A stretch of DNA of 64,000 nucleotides from Winogradskyella pacifica (lineage in GTDB: Bacteria > Bacteroidota > Bacteroidia > Flavobacteriales > Flavobacteriaceae), in assembly GCF_013403915.1 (NCBI RefSeq), contig NZ_JABFDI010000019.1:19033-83032 (forward strand). The letters are read 5' to 3'. A model generated the notes under the pieces. That model did not search any database, had not been told where the DNA came from, and saw only the letters and a program-made list of their open reading frames with translations. Position numbers and translations under genes: made by a program. Below, piece by piece: positions 45,218 through 55,371 of the stretch (position 1 is the stretch's first letter; each line of letters starts with the position of its first letter).

Positions 45218-45745
45218 CTAGTTTGAACTTTTTGATAAATGGTCTTCAGGAACAGGAATTTCCTTAGATTCTTGATTCCAATAGAGATTAACAATCCACC
45301 AACGTTTTCCATCGTTAAATAATTGTATACTGTTAATGCCTCGGATTAAAGGTGTATCGTCGTCTTTACTATTATAAGCTTCATACGTACTAAGCACATG
45401 TGCAATATTTCCGAAGGTTTGAGTATCTCTTTTTATTTCTAATTCATGAAAACCATTATCCATTAACCATTTTTCAGAGAATTTAATGTAATCTTCAGAC
45501 GACATATAGCGCAACGTGGTTTGCTTTTTTTCATACTTTCCGGTTGCAATCAGTTTTGCATCTTTATAAAATAGGTGTTTAAATAAATCCCAGTCTCGTG
45601 CTTCTCCTTTATCTCCGGAAATTACAGCGTATAAAGTAGCGACAGTACTATCTATAGACGCGACATGTTTTGAATAATCTTTTTTTTCTTGGGCTGAGAT
45701 ACCAGTAAAAATTAAAAATGCTAAAAGTAAAAGAGTGTTTTTCAT
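45218..45745 (-). CDS. Secreted NTF2-like (SnoaL/DUF4440 type) protein
   Basis: 175 residues with a signal peptide (MKNTLLLLAFLIFTGISAQ). The remainder is a single NTF2-like cone-shaped fold: KHVASIDSTVATLYAVISG, FKHLFYKDAKLIATG, IAHVLSTYEAYN and GKRWWIVNLYWNQES. It is exported, probably to the periplasm. Members bind small ligands or catalyse isomerisation; nothing here identifies a ligand. It lies 9 bp after the DUF5686 gene, so the two are probably co-transcribed. Confidence 0.8.
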   Translation of the reverse strand: MKNTLLLLAFLIFTGISAQEKKDYSKHVASIDSTVATLYAVISGDKGEARDWDLFKHLFYKDAKLIATGKYEKKQTTLRYMSSEDYIKFSEKWLMDNGFHELEIKRDTQTFGNIAHVLSTYEAYNSKDDDTPLIRGINSIQLFNDGKRWWIVNLYWNQESKEIPVPEDHLSKSSN

Positions 45746-45754
45746 ATGATAAAG

Positions 45755-48220
45755 TTAAAAGAATTTTAAACCAAAAACAATAGCGTCGCTTTGAAATCCG
45801 CTTTGGTATGAACGAAGATAATCAACACGTAATAATCTCCATTTTCCCCAGCCAATATTATCTAAACCAACGGAATATTCTTGATACGGTTTAAAATCTG
45901 GTGTCGCTAATAGATGAGCACCTACGACTAAATTAAAATTCAACTTGTTTAATAAGGGCATTTTTCCTAATAAAAAACCGTTGAAATCGTGTTCGACATG
46001 GCCTTCAAAATAAGCGTCATTTGTACTGGCAGAATAATAGTCTAAGTTGTTAAAGACATTAGTGTAATTGCCATCAAAGCTAGTATGGGTTTGGTTACCA
46101 TTAAAATGTTGGTAGTCCATAAAGGCTATATCGTCCGCATTAAAAAAGGTTCCCGCTTTTAGGTTATACATCAATCTGCCTTTGTCCTTAATGTTAAACG
46201 ACTGTCTTAAACTTGCTTTAATTTGATCAAAATTATAATCGTTATTGGTGGCACCAAAACCTTTTTCGTAACCCAAATATAAGGTAGGATAATCGTCGTT
46301 ACCTACATTATATTTTGCATCAGGATAACTTAAATATTCTTGTCCGAAATTAATACGTGCGTCAATATTTCCTTTTATAATATGGTGTGTTTCAAACGGA
46401 GCAATTCCAAAGGCTGTTTCATTTAATGGATTATTACTAGTATAGGTGTCATGCTCATCATTAAAAAAAGTTTGATTTGTGGTGTTGAAAAGGGCCTTTC
46501 GTCTTTCATAACTCAAACCTGCATACAATCTGAAGCCATTAAAAAGCTCTTCAGAATAGTTTAAAGCAGCATAACTTTTATCGTATAATTTGATGTAATT
46601 ATCTTCAAAAAAGAGGGTGCTTACAGAATTGATTAATGGAGAAATAGGATTGGAAGGATTAAACTGTTCCGCAGAAACTCCACCAGATAAGCTTAAAAAT
46701 GAATTACTAATACTATTAAATTTATAGGTTAAAGAGCCTGTAGCACGCAAGCGTTCATCAGAAAATCCATATTGTATATCTCCACTTGTTCTAAAGAAGC
46801 GATTGTAATCGTCATAATTCTTAGTGTAAAATACATTTGCCTTAGCGGTATAGCCCTGAACGGTGTTGAATTGCACTCCTAAAATCGGAATGCTATAACC
46901 TAAACGATAGTCTTTATGGGAATTCTGATAGGTGTAACCTAAGACCTTACTTAGTTTAAATTTGTTGTTAACACCGTCAATAGAATCTAAGTACGGTTTA
47001 GACTCGCGTAAAACTTGAAGACTATCTTTTCTTAAGTAATCTGTACGTTCTTCAGATGTAAGAGGCACAGGCCTAATAGTGTTCCAAAATATAGAATCTT
47101 TTTTATTGGCTTCTTTTTCGTAAGCCACAATTTCTCGACTGAAATCTTTTCGAGTTAATCCTGTATTAAATTCGTAATTGCTGTAAACAGCAGTAAAACG
47201 CCCTTCACCTCTAATTCCGAATAAGGCATATTTAAAATCTATACTTTGAGAAATTTGAGCCCAAATATCATCAGATTCTGAATATGAAAAACTCTGTTGT
47301 AGTGAGATGACATCAACCATCGGAATACGCGCTTGAACGCCTGTAATATCTAATTCAATAGCAAAAATATCCCATTGGTCCTCAACAATATAAATGAAGC
47401 CCGAGAACACAGGGTCATTTTTACGTTTTGGTGTGACTTTGACTTTATTGATAAGATTTCCCCTGTCGTCGTAAAACACACCTTCGAGCTTATAACGATA
47501 ATAACCAAAGGCATTATTGGCGATAGGTGAAATAATTTCGTTACCAAAACTAATGGTGCTATTGTAGAAGTTGAAATCAACATCTAAAGCACTATTAAAG
47601 CTAAAACCATTGCTATCTCCACTTATTTTTGATGCTGTAATTTTTTCTTTAAGCTTATCAGGGTTTAGAAACTGAATTTTAGAAATCGTTTCAGATAAAT
47701 ATATAATTCCACTTCGTGTTGAATCTAAACCTCCACCTAAATCACCAACATCTTGACCCATTATTTTTTCGGGAGCATCTTTAATTTTAATTAAGCCTCT
47801 AGAGTAGAAATCAGCTTTAAACGAATTTATTTTATCGAGATTAGCTTGTCGTTGGGCAATGGCTTGGCGCATTATGGCATTTGCAGGATCGTTTTCAGAA
47901 TCGATAACAACTTCATTAAGTGAAACGGACTCTTCTGCTAAAGTGATATTTAATTCAAATGGAAATTTTTCTACCGTAATGGTCTTCTTTACGGTTTTAT
48001 AACCGAGATAACTGTAAACAATGGTATACGTTTTTGGTGTTGAAATATTAAGCTCGTAATGACCATCATCATTACTAGTAGTCCCTTTATACGTGTTTTC
48101 TATAAGGATATTTACAAAAGGTAATGCGTCGTTATTTTGGTCTGTAATGTTTCCTTTGATTTGTGCGGAAAGCAAAGTAGTGAAAGCAACTAGGAAAATA
48201 CTTAGTAGTTTTTTAGTCAT
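45755..48220 (-). CDS. Outer-membrane protein with CarboxypepD_reg-like and DUF5686 domains
   Basis: 821 residues. Signal peptide at 1-19 (ending LLSAQ). A carboxypeptidase-regulatory-like beta sandwich follows (about 20-105: IKGNITDQNNDALPFVNILI, YTIVYSYLGYKTVKKTI). The DUF5686 region (about 115-821) is rich in alternating aromatic strands and ends in a C-terminal phenylalanine (IVFGLKFF), as in outer-membrane beta barrels. There is no TonB box and no separate plug. The protein is probably an outer-membrane channel or assembly factor of unknown substrate. Confidence 0.85.
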   Translation of the reverse strand: MTKKLLSIFLVAFTTLLSAQIKGNITDQNNDALPFVNILIENTYKGTTSNDDGHYELNISTPKTYTIVYSYLGYKTVKKTITVEKFPFELNITLAEESVSLNEVVIDSENDPANAIMRQAIAQRQANLDKINSFKADFYSRGLIKIKDAPEKIMGQDVGDLGGGLDSTRSGIIYLSETISKIQFLNPDKLKEKITASKISGDSNGFSFNSALDVDFNFYNSTISFGNEIISPIANNAFGYYRYKLEGVFYDDRGNLINKVKVTPKRKNDPVFSGFIYIVEDQWDIFAIELDITGVQARIPMVDVISLQQSFSYSESDDIWAQISQSIDFKYALFGIRGEGRFTAVYSNYEFNTGLTRKDFSREIVAYEKEANKKDSIFWNTIRPVPLTSEERTDYLRKDSLQVLRESKPYLDSIDGVNNKFKLSKVLGYTYQNSHKDYRLGYSIPILGVQFNTVQGYTAKANVFYTKNYDDYNRFFRTSGDIQYGFSDERLRATGSLTYKFNSISNSFLSLSGGVSAEQFNPSNPISPLINSVSTLFFEDNYIKLYDKSYAALNYSEELFNGFRLYAGLSYERRKALFNTTNQTFFNDEHDTYTSNNPLNETAFGIAPFETHHIIKGNIDARINFGQEYLSYPDAKYNVGNDDYPTLYLGYEKGFGATNNDYNFDQIKASLRQSFNIKDKGRLMYNLKAGTFFNADDIAFMDYQHFNGNQTHTSFDGNYTNVFNNLDYYSASTNDAYFEGHVEHDFNGFLLGKMPLLNKLNFNLVVGAHLLATPDFKPYQEYSVGLDNIGWGKWRLLRVDYLRSYQSGFQSDAIVFGLKFF

Positions 48221-48458
48221 AGTGATTTGATTGATGATTTTATTTGAATCAGATTATCGCAAATTTTATGCCTTAATAAATTTTAGGATTGAATTAGCTA
48301 TTATTTATAGCGACGCAATTTAATTGTAAATGGTTACATCAACCAATAGATAACGTTCTAAATTATTAAACACAAGACATAACAATTTATGAGATACGGT
48401 TAATACATCTCAAACTTAGACTAAAAATAGTGGAGTAAAAGTTATAACAATCTTAAAT

Positions 48459-48917
48459 TTATCGGAAATCTTTCTTTATACGATCTAAGTTTCGCTTATT
48501 GTCACGATCTTTAATAGTCTCGCGTTTGTCGTAGAGTTTTTTACCTTTTCCTAATCCAATGATAAGCTTAGCTAAACCTCTGTCGTTAAGAAACAATTTT
48601 AAAGGAATGATAGCATTACCTTTGACATCCATCTCTTTCTTAAGTTTTTTAAGCTCTTTTTTATTAAGTAAAAGTTTACGCTCGGCTTTTGGTCTGTGGT
48701 TATAATAGGTGCCGTATTTGTATTCTTCAACCGTCATATTAATAACAAACAATTCCCCTCTGTCATTAAATTCACAAAAACTTTCAGCAATAGATGCTTT
48801 ACTAGATCTTATGGATTTAATCTCAGTTCCGGTAAGTACAATTCCAGCCGTATATTTATCAGATATATCGTACTGAAATTTTGCTTTCTTATTTAATATG
48901 TTAATCTTTTTTTGCAT
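48459..48917 (-). CDS. smpB: SsrA-binding protein SmpB
   Basis: 152 residues from the ATG at 48917. A TTG three codons earlier (48926) lies inside a -7 promoter match and is rejected. The OB-fold shows KFQYDISDKYTAGIVLTGTE, IKSIRSSKASIAESF and the basic C-terminal tail KGKKLYDKRETIKDRDNKR, which inserts into the ribosome. It delivers tmRNA to stalled ribosomes. The tmRNA gene itself is not in this window. Confidence 0.96.
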   Translation of the reverse strand: MQKKINILNKKAKFQYDISDKYTAGIVLTGTEIKSIRSSKASIAESFCEFNDRGELFVINMTVEEYKYGTYYNHRPKAERKLLLNKKELKKLKKEMDVKGNAIIPLKLFLNDRGLAKLIIGLGKGKKLYDKRETIKDRDNKRNLDRIKKDFR

Positions 48918-48923
48918 CGAAGG

Positions 48924-48931
48924 CAAAGATA
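48924..48931 (-). promoter_or_regulatory. -7 element TATCTTTG before smpB
   Basis: Exact TAnnTTTG match on the minus strand ending 6 nt before the ATG at 48917. It would give a message with almost no leader. No -33 TTG is at the expected distance. Confidence 0.35.
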
Positions 48932-48994
48932 GTTTTTAAAGTTATAAGTTAAAAAGTTTTGAAGTAACAAAGTTTCTAATATTACGTTAATGCG

Positions 48995-49026
48995 TTGTTT
49001 TAATTGTAATCTTATCTCTAGTTTTG
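48995..49026 (+). promoter_or_regulatory. Promoter TTG-N21-TAGTTTTG for the DUF6503 lipoprotein gene
   Basis: TTG at 48995-48997, a 21-nt spacer and TAGTTTTG at 49019-49026 match the flavobacterial promoter consensus in both elements. The predicted leader is about 23 nt to the ATG at 49056. This also argues against the longer open frame from 48990. Confidence 0.6.
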
Positions 49027-49055
49027 CGACTTTAATAGAAATAAAAGAATTCTTA

Positions 49056-49841
49056 ATGAAAAAATATATTGTTGTCTTACTTGTCGTTTTATTATCTAGT
49101 TGTAAAAATGAAAATTCAAACTCCATTAAATCGGGTAGTGAATCTAATCCAAAAACCTTAACAGCAGACGATATTATTACAAAATCTATTGCAGTTTCTG
49201 GTGGGGAACGTTTTAAACAATCGAGTTTAAAATTTGAATTTAGAGACACTTATTATCAGGCGTTGCGGAAGAACCATGAGTTCCTTTTAGTTCGTGTTTT
49301 GGTGAAAGACAACGATTCAACTTTTGATATGTTGAGCAATGTAGGATTTGAACGTTACCATAACGATGCTTTTGTAAAACTTGAAGATTCTATCGCAAAT
49401 GTGTATTCTGCCTCAGTAAATTCAGTACATTATTTTTCTGTATTACCTTATGGTTTAAATGATACTGCTGTTAATAAAACGCTTTTAGAAAGTGAGAAAA
49501 TTAAAGGCAAGGATTATCATAAAATAAAAGTGACTTTCAATGAAGAGGGTGGAGGTGAAGACCATGAAGATATTTTTGTGTATTGGGTGAATAAAGAGAC
49601 TTATAAAGTTGATTACTTAGCGTATTCTTACGCTGAGGTTAGTGGTATAGGTATGCGATTTAGAGAAGCCTACAATGAGCGTTATATTACAGGCTTGCGT
49701 TTTGTGGATTACAATAATTATAAAACAGAAAACACTACAATTCCACTTGAAAATCTAGCAGAAGCGTTTGAAGCGGACGAGCTAAAATTACTATCTAAAA
49801 TAGAACTCGAAAATATAAAAGTTGATTTAGTTAACAACTGA
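49056..49841 (+). CDS. DUF6503-like lipoprotein
   Basis: 261 residues from the ATG at 49056. MKKYIVVLLVVLLSSC is a lipoprotein signal with Cys16. The mature protein has the pattern I recall for flavobacterial DUF6503: ITKSIAVSGGERFKQSSLKF, SVNSVHYFSVLPYGLNDTAV, HKIKVTFNEEGGGEDHEDIF and DYLAYSYAEVSG. It is predicted to be a beta-rich, LolA-like or barrel-like envelope protein; the function is unknown. Its end overlaps the convergent phosphatase gene by 15 bp. Confidence 0.8.
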   Translation: MKKYIVVLLVVLLSSCKNENSNSIKSGSESNPKTLTADDIITKSIAVSGGERFKQSSLKFEFRDTYYQALRKNHEFLLVRVLVKDNDSTFDMLSNVGFERYHNDAFVKLEDSIANVYSASVNSVHYFSVLPYGLNDTAVNKTLLESEKIKGKDYHKIKVTFNEEGGGEDHEDIFVYWVNKETYKVDYLAYSYAEVSGIGMRFREAYNERYITGLRFVDYNNYKTENTTIPLENLAEAFEADELKLLSKIELENIKVDLVNN

Positions 49842-50339
49842 TAATTCAGAGGTTTTACCACTTTTTGATAGGGTAACGATATAAAGATTAGCGTTGTTAT
49901 TATCTGCTATATCCTCATATTTCTTGTTGCCTAACAAACTATTTACAAACTTTGGAGTAGTATTACTGTGACCAACAACTAATACGGTTTGACCTTTAGT
50001 TGTTTCTATAAATGCGTCGATATTCATATCTGAAGGATCATAGAATTGAATGTCTAAGTTTTTTGCTTCGGCAGTAGGTAGAGCTGTTTGTTTTGTTCTG
50101 TTGTATTCTGTAGAATAGATTGCATCAAATTTTATAGTTTTAAAATGGACTCTCCAATTCTGAGCGCGCTCCAAACCTATGTCATTAAGATTGGGGTTTC
50201 GGTTTGATTTATCCGTACGCTCTTTTTCAGCATGTCTTATTAAATAATAGGTAGATACCTCTTCTTTTTTTTCTGGTTGCTCTGCACAAGAAGAGAATAC
50301 AACTAAAGAGATAAGCGCAACTAGAAATAATTTATGCAT
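49827..50339 (-). CDS. Histidine phosphatase superfamily lipoprotein (SixA-like)
   Basis: 170 residues. The lipoprotein signal ends VVFSSC (Cys18). The phosphoglycerate-mutase fold has the catalytic RHAEK motif (Arg35-His36), IYSTEYNRTKQTALPTAEA and the second histidine in VVGHSNTTP. The small size and missing insert are like SixA. It is presumably a phosphatase anchored in the envelope; the substrate is unknown. It is convergent with, and overlaps by 15 bp, the DUF6503 gene. Confidence 0.88.
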   Translation of the reverse strand: MHKLFLVALISLVVFSSCAEQPEKKEEVSTYYLIRHAEKERTDKSNRNPNLNDIGLERAQNWRVHFKTIKFDAIYSTEYNRTKQTALPTAEAKNLDIQFYDPSDMNIDAFIETTKGQTVLVVGHSNTTPKFVNSLLGNKKYEDIADNNNANLYIVTLSKSGKTSELSVVN

Positions 50340-50419
50340 AATGATATAGATTAGTTAATTAACGCTAATTTACTACTTCTATGCTAAACAGGCTTAACGC
50401 GTGTGATAATTAAATAAGC

Positions 50420-51118
50420 CTAAGCTAATTCTAACGCAATCTCTATCATGCTTTTAAAAGTGGTTTCACGTTCTTTACTAGTTGTGCTTTCGCCTGTAAC
50501 TAAAGAATCTGAAATGGTTAGAAGAGCTAAAGCATTCACATTATGTTTGGCAGCGACGGTATATAGTCCTGCGGCTTCCATCTCAACACATAATACTCCA
50601 AATTTGGACCATTTCTTATAGGCTTCTTTGTCATCTTCATAAAAGATATCAGACGATAAGACGTTACCTGCTTTAATAGGAATGTTCTTAGCACGTGCTG
50701 CTTCAGTAGCTTTTATAAATAACTCGAAACTTGCTGTTGGTGCATAATTAGCTCCACCAAAACGCAGTTCATTAACACCAGAATTAGATGAAGCTGCCAT
50801 AGCTAAAACAACATCTCTTATTTTAACATCTTTTTGATAAGAACCAGCACTACCAACTCTAATAAGGTTTTTTACACCATATTCAGTTATAAGTTCATTA
50901 GCATAAATTGATATACTAGGCACTCCCATACCAGTTCCCATTGTAGAAACACGTTTACCTTTGTAGGTGCCTGTATAGCCAAACATACCTCTAACTTCAT
51001 TAAAGCATTTTGGATCATCGAAAAATGTTTCGGCAATCCATTTCGCTCTTAATGGGTCTCCTGGTAATAATATAGTTTCTGCAATTTCGCCTTTTTTGGC
51101 TCCGATATGTACACTCAT
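50420..51118 (-). CDS. deoD: Purine-nucleoside phosphorylase DeoD
   Basis: 232 residues, hexameric DeoD type. The phosphate-binding loop is [15 protein letters not shown] near residues 18-32. Other blocks are [29 protein letters not shown], and the substrate loop [15 protein letters not shown] with catalytic residues in ISDSL. It cleaves purine (deoxy)nucleosides with phosphate. It lies 27 bp downstream of deoC, forming a nucleoside salvage pair. Confidence 0.96.
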   Translation of the reverse strand: MSVHIGAKKGEIAETILLPGDPLRAKWIAETFFDDPKCFNEVRGMFGYTGTYKGKRVSTMGTGMGVPSISIYANELITEYGVKNLIRVGSAGSYQKDVKIRDVVLAMAASSNSGVNELRFGGANYAPTASFELFIKATEAARAKNIPIKAGNVLSSDIFYEDDKEAYKKWSKFGVLCVEMEAAGLYTVAAKHNVNALALLTISDSLVTGESTTSKERETTFKSMIEIALELA

Positions 51119-51145
51119 GCTACAAAGTTAAGCAAAGTGTTTTAA

Positions 51146-51808
51146 TTAATATGCAGCGTTTGACATTAGATTATTCATCATTGCCACTCCAGATGAAGCT
51201 CCAATTCTGTCTACACCAATATCTACATATTTTTGCGCTGTTTCTGCATCTCTAATGCCGCCAGAGGCTTTTATCTTAAGTTTGTCTCGTACGGTTTTTC
51301 GCATGATTTTAACAGCTGTCAAAGTTGCTCCACTTTTTGAGAAGCCAGTAGACGTTTTTACGAAATCGGCTTTAGCATCTATACAGATTTCACAAGCTTT
51401 TACGATTTCGTTTTTTGAGAGTTCGCTAATTTCTAAAATTACCTTAAGCGTTGTATTGCCAATGGCAGTTTTAATTTTACTGATATCTTTGAGAACAGCA
51501 AGGTAATTTTTGCTTTTGAGACGGCCAATATTTATGACCATATCAATTTCTGTTGCTCCTTGCTCGATAGCTGTTTTAGCTTCAAATATTTTTGCTTCAG
51601 TAGACATCGCGCCTAAAGGAAAACCGACAACGGTACAGATTTTAACTTCAGATCTTCCTAAAGCTTGTTTTGCAATTTGGACATAACAGCTGTTGACACA
51701 AACTGAGTAAAAATCGTATTTTAAAGCTTCATCGCAAAGTTTCAAAATGTCTGCTTCTGTAGCAGAGGCACTTAATAAAGTGTGGTCTATGTATCTATTC
51801 AATTTCAT
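51146..51808 (-). CDS. deoC: Deoxyribose-phosphate aldolase DeoC
   Basis: 220-residue TIM barrel. The Schiff-base lysine is Lys151 in ADFVKTSTGFS, and the second conserved lysine is in KIKASGGIRD. The start region YIDHTLLSASATEADI and ICTVVGFPLGAMSTEAK are family blocks. It splits deoxyribose-5-phosphate to acetaldehyde and glyceraldehyde-3-phosphate, feeding deoxynucleoside sugar into central metabolism. It is co-directional with deoD. No phosphopentomutase is seen in this window. Confidence 0.97.
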   Translation of the reverse strand: MKLNRYIDHTLLSASATEADILKLCDEALKYDFYSVCVNSCYVQIAKQALGRSEVKICTVVGFPLGAMSTEAKIFEAKTAIEQGATEIDMVINIGRLKSKNYLAVLKDISKIKTAIGNTTLKVILEISELSKNEIVKACEICIDAKADFVKTSTGFSKSGATLTAVKIMRKTVRDKLKIKASGGIRDAETAQKYVDIGVDRIGASSGVAMMNNLMSNAAY

Positions 51809-52187
51809 TTTATTATAAGTAGGGTTATAACATAAATTTGCTATAGTAATTATCTACAACGTAGAGGGATTACTAGATATTAATTAAAAATCTTAAGTAG
51901 TGTTGGAATTAAATAGCTCGACAAAACTAGTCATTTATCCGTTAAAAGGGGTGTTAAAAAAAATAATTTATCATGTCGTTCGTCGAAAAATTGTTGATAA
52001 CTCTTAAACTATTTAATTTTTAAGACGATAGAAATTCAATTCGGTAGGATTTTTTTTACGAGGATATTTTTTTGTGGAAAACGTATAAAAAGAAAGAGCA
52101 ACACGCCTCTCAATTGCTTGAAACTTGTGTTGCTCTTAACCAACCAATCATTATATAGACTATATAAACCCTATAATGTTACACTGT
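51809..52187. other. Gene-free stretch between deoC and clpB
   Basis: 379 bp without a credible open frame. It contains the clpB terminator (52085-52147) and, closer to deoC, AT-rich DNA that should hold the deoC promoter, although I see no clean TAnnTTTG on the minus strand. A single DnaA-box-like 9-mer, TTATCAACA on the minus strand (51992-52000), is probably chance. Confidence 0.6.
52085..52147 (-). terminator. Intrinsic terminator after clpB
   Basis: AAGAGCAACAC (52094-52104) pairs perfectly with GTGTTGCTCTT (52137-52147). On the minus strand the hairpin is followed by TTTCTTTTT. The 32-nt loop is larger than usual. Confidence 0.8.
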
Positions 52188-54794
52188 TTAAATAGTCTCT
52201 GTCGTTAATTCACTTTGATTTCTAAATACTAACTGACCATCAAACTCATCGAGTAAAATAATACTATCAGTGGTTACTCTACCAGATAATATTTCTTTAC
52301 TTAACTGATTTAAAACCTCTTTTTGTATGACACGTTTTACTGGTCTTGCTCCATATTCGGGATTGTAACCTTTATCAGCTAAAGAATTTACAGCTTCAGG
52401 TGTAGCATCAAACGTAATACCTTGTTTAGCGATCATTTTAGTAATACCTTTTAGTTGTAAACCTACGATATCTAAAATGTTGTCTTTAGATAAAGGTGTA
52501 AACATTATAATATCATCAATACGATTTAAGAATTCAGGTCTTACACTTTGTTTTAAGACTGCTAAAACATCCACTTTAGCAGCTTCAATGGCTGAAGGAA
52601 TATCCTTAGTAGCTTCAAAACGCTCTTGTATAATCTGACTTCCCATATTAGAGGTCATAATGATTATAGTGTTTTTAAAATCTGCAATTCTACCTTTATT
52701 ATCTGTTAAGCGACCTTCATCTAACACTTGTAAAAGAATATTAAATGTATCTGGATGCGCTTTTTCAATCTCATCTAACAAAATTACTGAGTACGGCTTT
52801 CTTCGTACTGCTTCAGTTAATTGACCACCTTCGTCATAACCAACATATCCTGGAGGTGCACCAACCAATCGACTAACAGCATGACGTTCTTGGTATTCAC
52901 TCATATCAATACGCGTCATAGCATTTTCGTCATCAAACAAATACTCAGCTAATGCTTTTGCTAATTCTGTTTTACCAACTCCTGTAGTTCCTAAAAACAA
53001 GAAGGTTCCTACTGGTTTATGAGGATTCTGAAGTCCTGCTCTAGAACGACGAACAGCATCACTAACCGCTTCTATAGCTTCTTCTTGTCCGACAACACGT
53101 TTGTGTAACTCATCTTCAAGTTTTAGTAATTTCTCACGATCACTTTGAAGCATTTTTGTTACCGGAATTCCAGTCCATTTAGCCACAACATCTGCGATAT
53201 CTTCATAAGTCACTTCCTCTTTTATTAAAGACGTGCTTTGCTGTTCAGCTAAATCCTTTTGAAATTTTTCAAGCTGTTCGGTCGCATCTTTAATTTTTCC
53301 ATATCTAATTTCGGCAACCTTTCCATAGTCACCATCTCGCTCAGCACGTTCAGCTTCAAGTTTATAATTTTCAATTTCCTCTTTTATATTCTGAACGTTA
53401 TCGACGACTTCTTTTTCAGACATCCACTTTGCATTCAGCTCGTTTCGTTCTTCTTTAAGATTAGCTAAATCCGATTTTAAACTTTTTAACTTGGTTTCAT
53501 CTTTTTCACGCTTTATCGCTTCATGTTCAATTTCTAACTGCATAATTTTACGATCTAGAACATCTAATTCTTCGGGTTTAGAATTGATTTCCATTCGTAA
53601 TTTAGAAGCAGCTTCATCCATTAAGTCAATCGCTTTATCTGGAAGGAAACGGTTGGTAATATAGCGTTGCGATAATTCTACAGCCCCAATAATAGCTTCA
53701 TCTTTAATTTGAACTTTATGATGCGCTTCATACTTCTCTTTAATACCTCTAAGAATTGAAATGGCGCTCTCGGTATCTGGTTCATCCACTTTTACCATCT
53801 GGAAACGACGTTCTAAAGCTTTGTCTTTTTCAAAGTATTTTTGATACTCATCTAAAGTTGTTGCTCCGATGGCTCTCAATTCTCCACGTGCTAACGCAGG
53901 TTTTAAAATGTTAGCAGCATCCATGGCGCCTTGTCCGCCGCCAGCACCAACGAGTGTGTGAATTTCATCTATAAATAAAACGATATCTCCATTACTTTCT
54001 GTAACTTCTTTAATCACCGCTTTTAGACGCTCTTCAAATTCACCTTTAAATTTTGCACCGGCAATTAGGGCACCCATATCCAAAGCAAAAATCTGTTTGT
54101 CTTTTAGGTTTTCTGGAATATCTCCATCGATGATTCTGTGCGCTAAACCTTCCGCAATAGCGGTTTTACCTGTACCAGGCTCACCAACTAAAATTGGGTT
54201 ATTTTTTGTTCTACGTGATAAAATTTGCAGGATTCTTCTAATTTCTTCATCTCTACCAATCACAGGATCTAGCTTTCCATCGCGTGCTAATTGATTAAGA
54301 TTCTTGGCGTATTTATTCAATGAATTATAAGTTTCTTCTTGACTTTGAGAAGTAACCCGATCACCTTGGCGTAATTCTTCGATAGCCGCATTTAGACCTT
54401 TTTCTGTGACTCCTTGATCTTTTAAAATCTGAGCAATTTTACTTTTAGATTTAAAAATGGCCAAAATGAGATGTTCAATAGAAACGTAGTCGTCATTCAT
54501 CTTTTTAGCGATGATAGACGATTCGTTTAGCATTTTACTAGCTTCTCTAGATAGCATAATATCACCACCTGAAACTTTAGGAAAGCTTTCAAGATCTTTA
54601 TCTAATATTTGTTGAAGCATAGGTATGTTTACATTCAACTTTTTAAGTAAGAATGGCAATACATTTTCATCAACAGCAAAGAGCGCTTTAAAAATATGCT
54701 CATTTTCGATTTGCTGATGACCAAAACCTTGAGCAAGTTGCTGCGCTTGCTGAATGGCCTCTTGCGATTTAATGGTATAGTTGTTAAAATTCAT
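52188..54794 (-). CDS. clpB: ATP-dependent disaggregase chaperone ClpB
   Basis: 868 residues, normal for ClpB. An N-terminal Clp repeat domain (about 1-150), a first AAA+ module with Walker [14 protein letters not shown] near 203, a middle coiled-coil domain (about 410-530, rich in Glu and Lys), a second AAA+ module with Walker [15 protein letters not shown] near 605, and a C-terminal domain ending before [10 protein letters not shown]. The middle domain separates it from ClpC and ClpA. It rescues aggregated proteins together with DnaK. The terminator downstream suggests it is transcribed alone; its promoter should lie in the 577-bp gap upstream. Confidence 0.97.
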   Translation of the reverse strand: MNFNNYTIKSQEAIQQAQQLAQGFGHQQIENEHIFKALFAVDENVLPFLLKKLNVNIPMLQQILDKDLESFPKVSGGDIMLSREASKMLNESSIIAKKMNDDYVSIEHLILAIFKSKSKIAQILKDQGVTEKGLNAAIEELRQGDRVTSQSQEETYNSLNKYAKNLNQLARDGKLDPVIGRDEEIRRILQILSRRTKNNPILVGEPGTGKTAIAEGLAHRIIDGDIPENLKDKQIFALDMGALIAGAKFKGEFEERLKAVIKEVTESNGDIVLFIDEIHTLVGAGGGQGAMDAANILKPALARGELRAIGATTLDEYQKYFEKDKALERRFQMVKVDEPDTESAISILRGIKEKYEAHHKVQIKDEAIIGAVELSQRYITNRFLPDKAIDLMDEAASKLRMEINSKPEELDVLDRKIMQLEIEHEAIKREKDETKLKSLKSDLANLKEERNELNAKWMSEKEVVDNVQNIKEEIENYKLEAERAERDGDYGKVAEIRYGKIKDATEQLEKFQKDLAEQQSTSLIKEEVTYEDIADVVAKWTGIPVTKMLQSDREKLLKLEDELHKRVVGQEEAIEAVSDAVRRSRAGLQNPHKPVGTFLFLGTTGVGKTELAKALAEYLFDDENAMTRIDMSEYQERHAVSRLVGAPPGYVGYDEGGQLTEAVRRKPYSVILLDEIEKAHPDTFNILLQVLDEGRLTDNKGRIADFKNTIIIMTSNMGSQIIQERFEATKDIPSAIEAAKVDVLAVLKQSVRPEFLNRIDDIIMFTPLSKDNILDIVGLQLKGITKMIAKQGITFDATPEAVNSLADKGYNPEYGARPVKRVIQKEVLNQLSKEILSGRVTTDSIILLDEFDGQLVFRNQSELTTETI

Positions 54795-55371
54795 CTTATT
54801 GTGTTTTTATATGAGTTGGGATAAAGACAATTTATTAGTTTCTTAAGTCTAAACCCAAACTAAAATTATTTTATTTATTGTTGTGTTTGTATATACTTTG
54901 GCAATTATCTTACCAATTTGAGTTTGTAAGAATAAAATGACAAAATGACTGATTTAGTGCTTTTTAGAGTGACGTTTTGACTGATGATCAGCTGTTTTAT
55001 TATAATTTCACGAATCTATGTATTAATTTATTATTGAAAAAAAGTTCAGTTACGTTCATCATTTGAAGAAAACATAATGGAATAGGAAAAAATAGCACAT
55101 GAAGTTGTATTCTCCGTTATTTTCGACTGATACACACAATCTATTAAAAGTAATTTTGAAAATGGAATATTAAACTTATTGATATTAATAAGGTGTGACA
55201 GCAGAAGACTAAAGTCCATTTATAAACTGCAAAGCCAGTTATGATAACCAGATGTAGGTTGAACGAAACCTGCCTTATGATTTTGACTATGGAAGATCGC
55301 AGAATAGAGGTTTTTCAATTTATATAGCAATGAGATTTGTAAGTTTCTAGTTTATACACGACATTTATAAC
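54795..55371. other. 577-bp gene-free stretch with structured segment, possible non-coding RNA
   Basis: No convincing coding frame on either strand; the longest plausible small ORFs (24 and 28 codons) have no support. The clpB promoter region should lie at its left side, but no exact motif is found. A plus-strand -7 match (TAATTTTG, 55151-55158) precedes a less AT-rich segment (about 55190-55310). This folds locally: AACTG/CAGTT around CAAAGC (near 55226-55240) and GTAGGTT/AAACCTGC around a GAACG-type loop (55254-55273). I do not recognise a known RNA family. Confidence 0.4.

Noticed and set aside
51992..52000. DnaA-box-like TTATCAACA between deoC and clpB as an origin signal
   Set aside because: A single isolated 9-mer with one mismatch is expected by chance in AT-rich DNA; no cluster is present.
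55099..55327. Small ORFs of 24 and 28 codons (55099-55173 and 55241-55327) in the gene-free stretch
   Set aside because: No recognisable signal, domain or coding bias, and no promoter placed for them.
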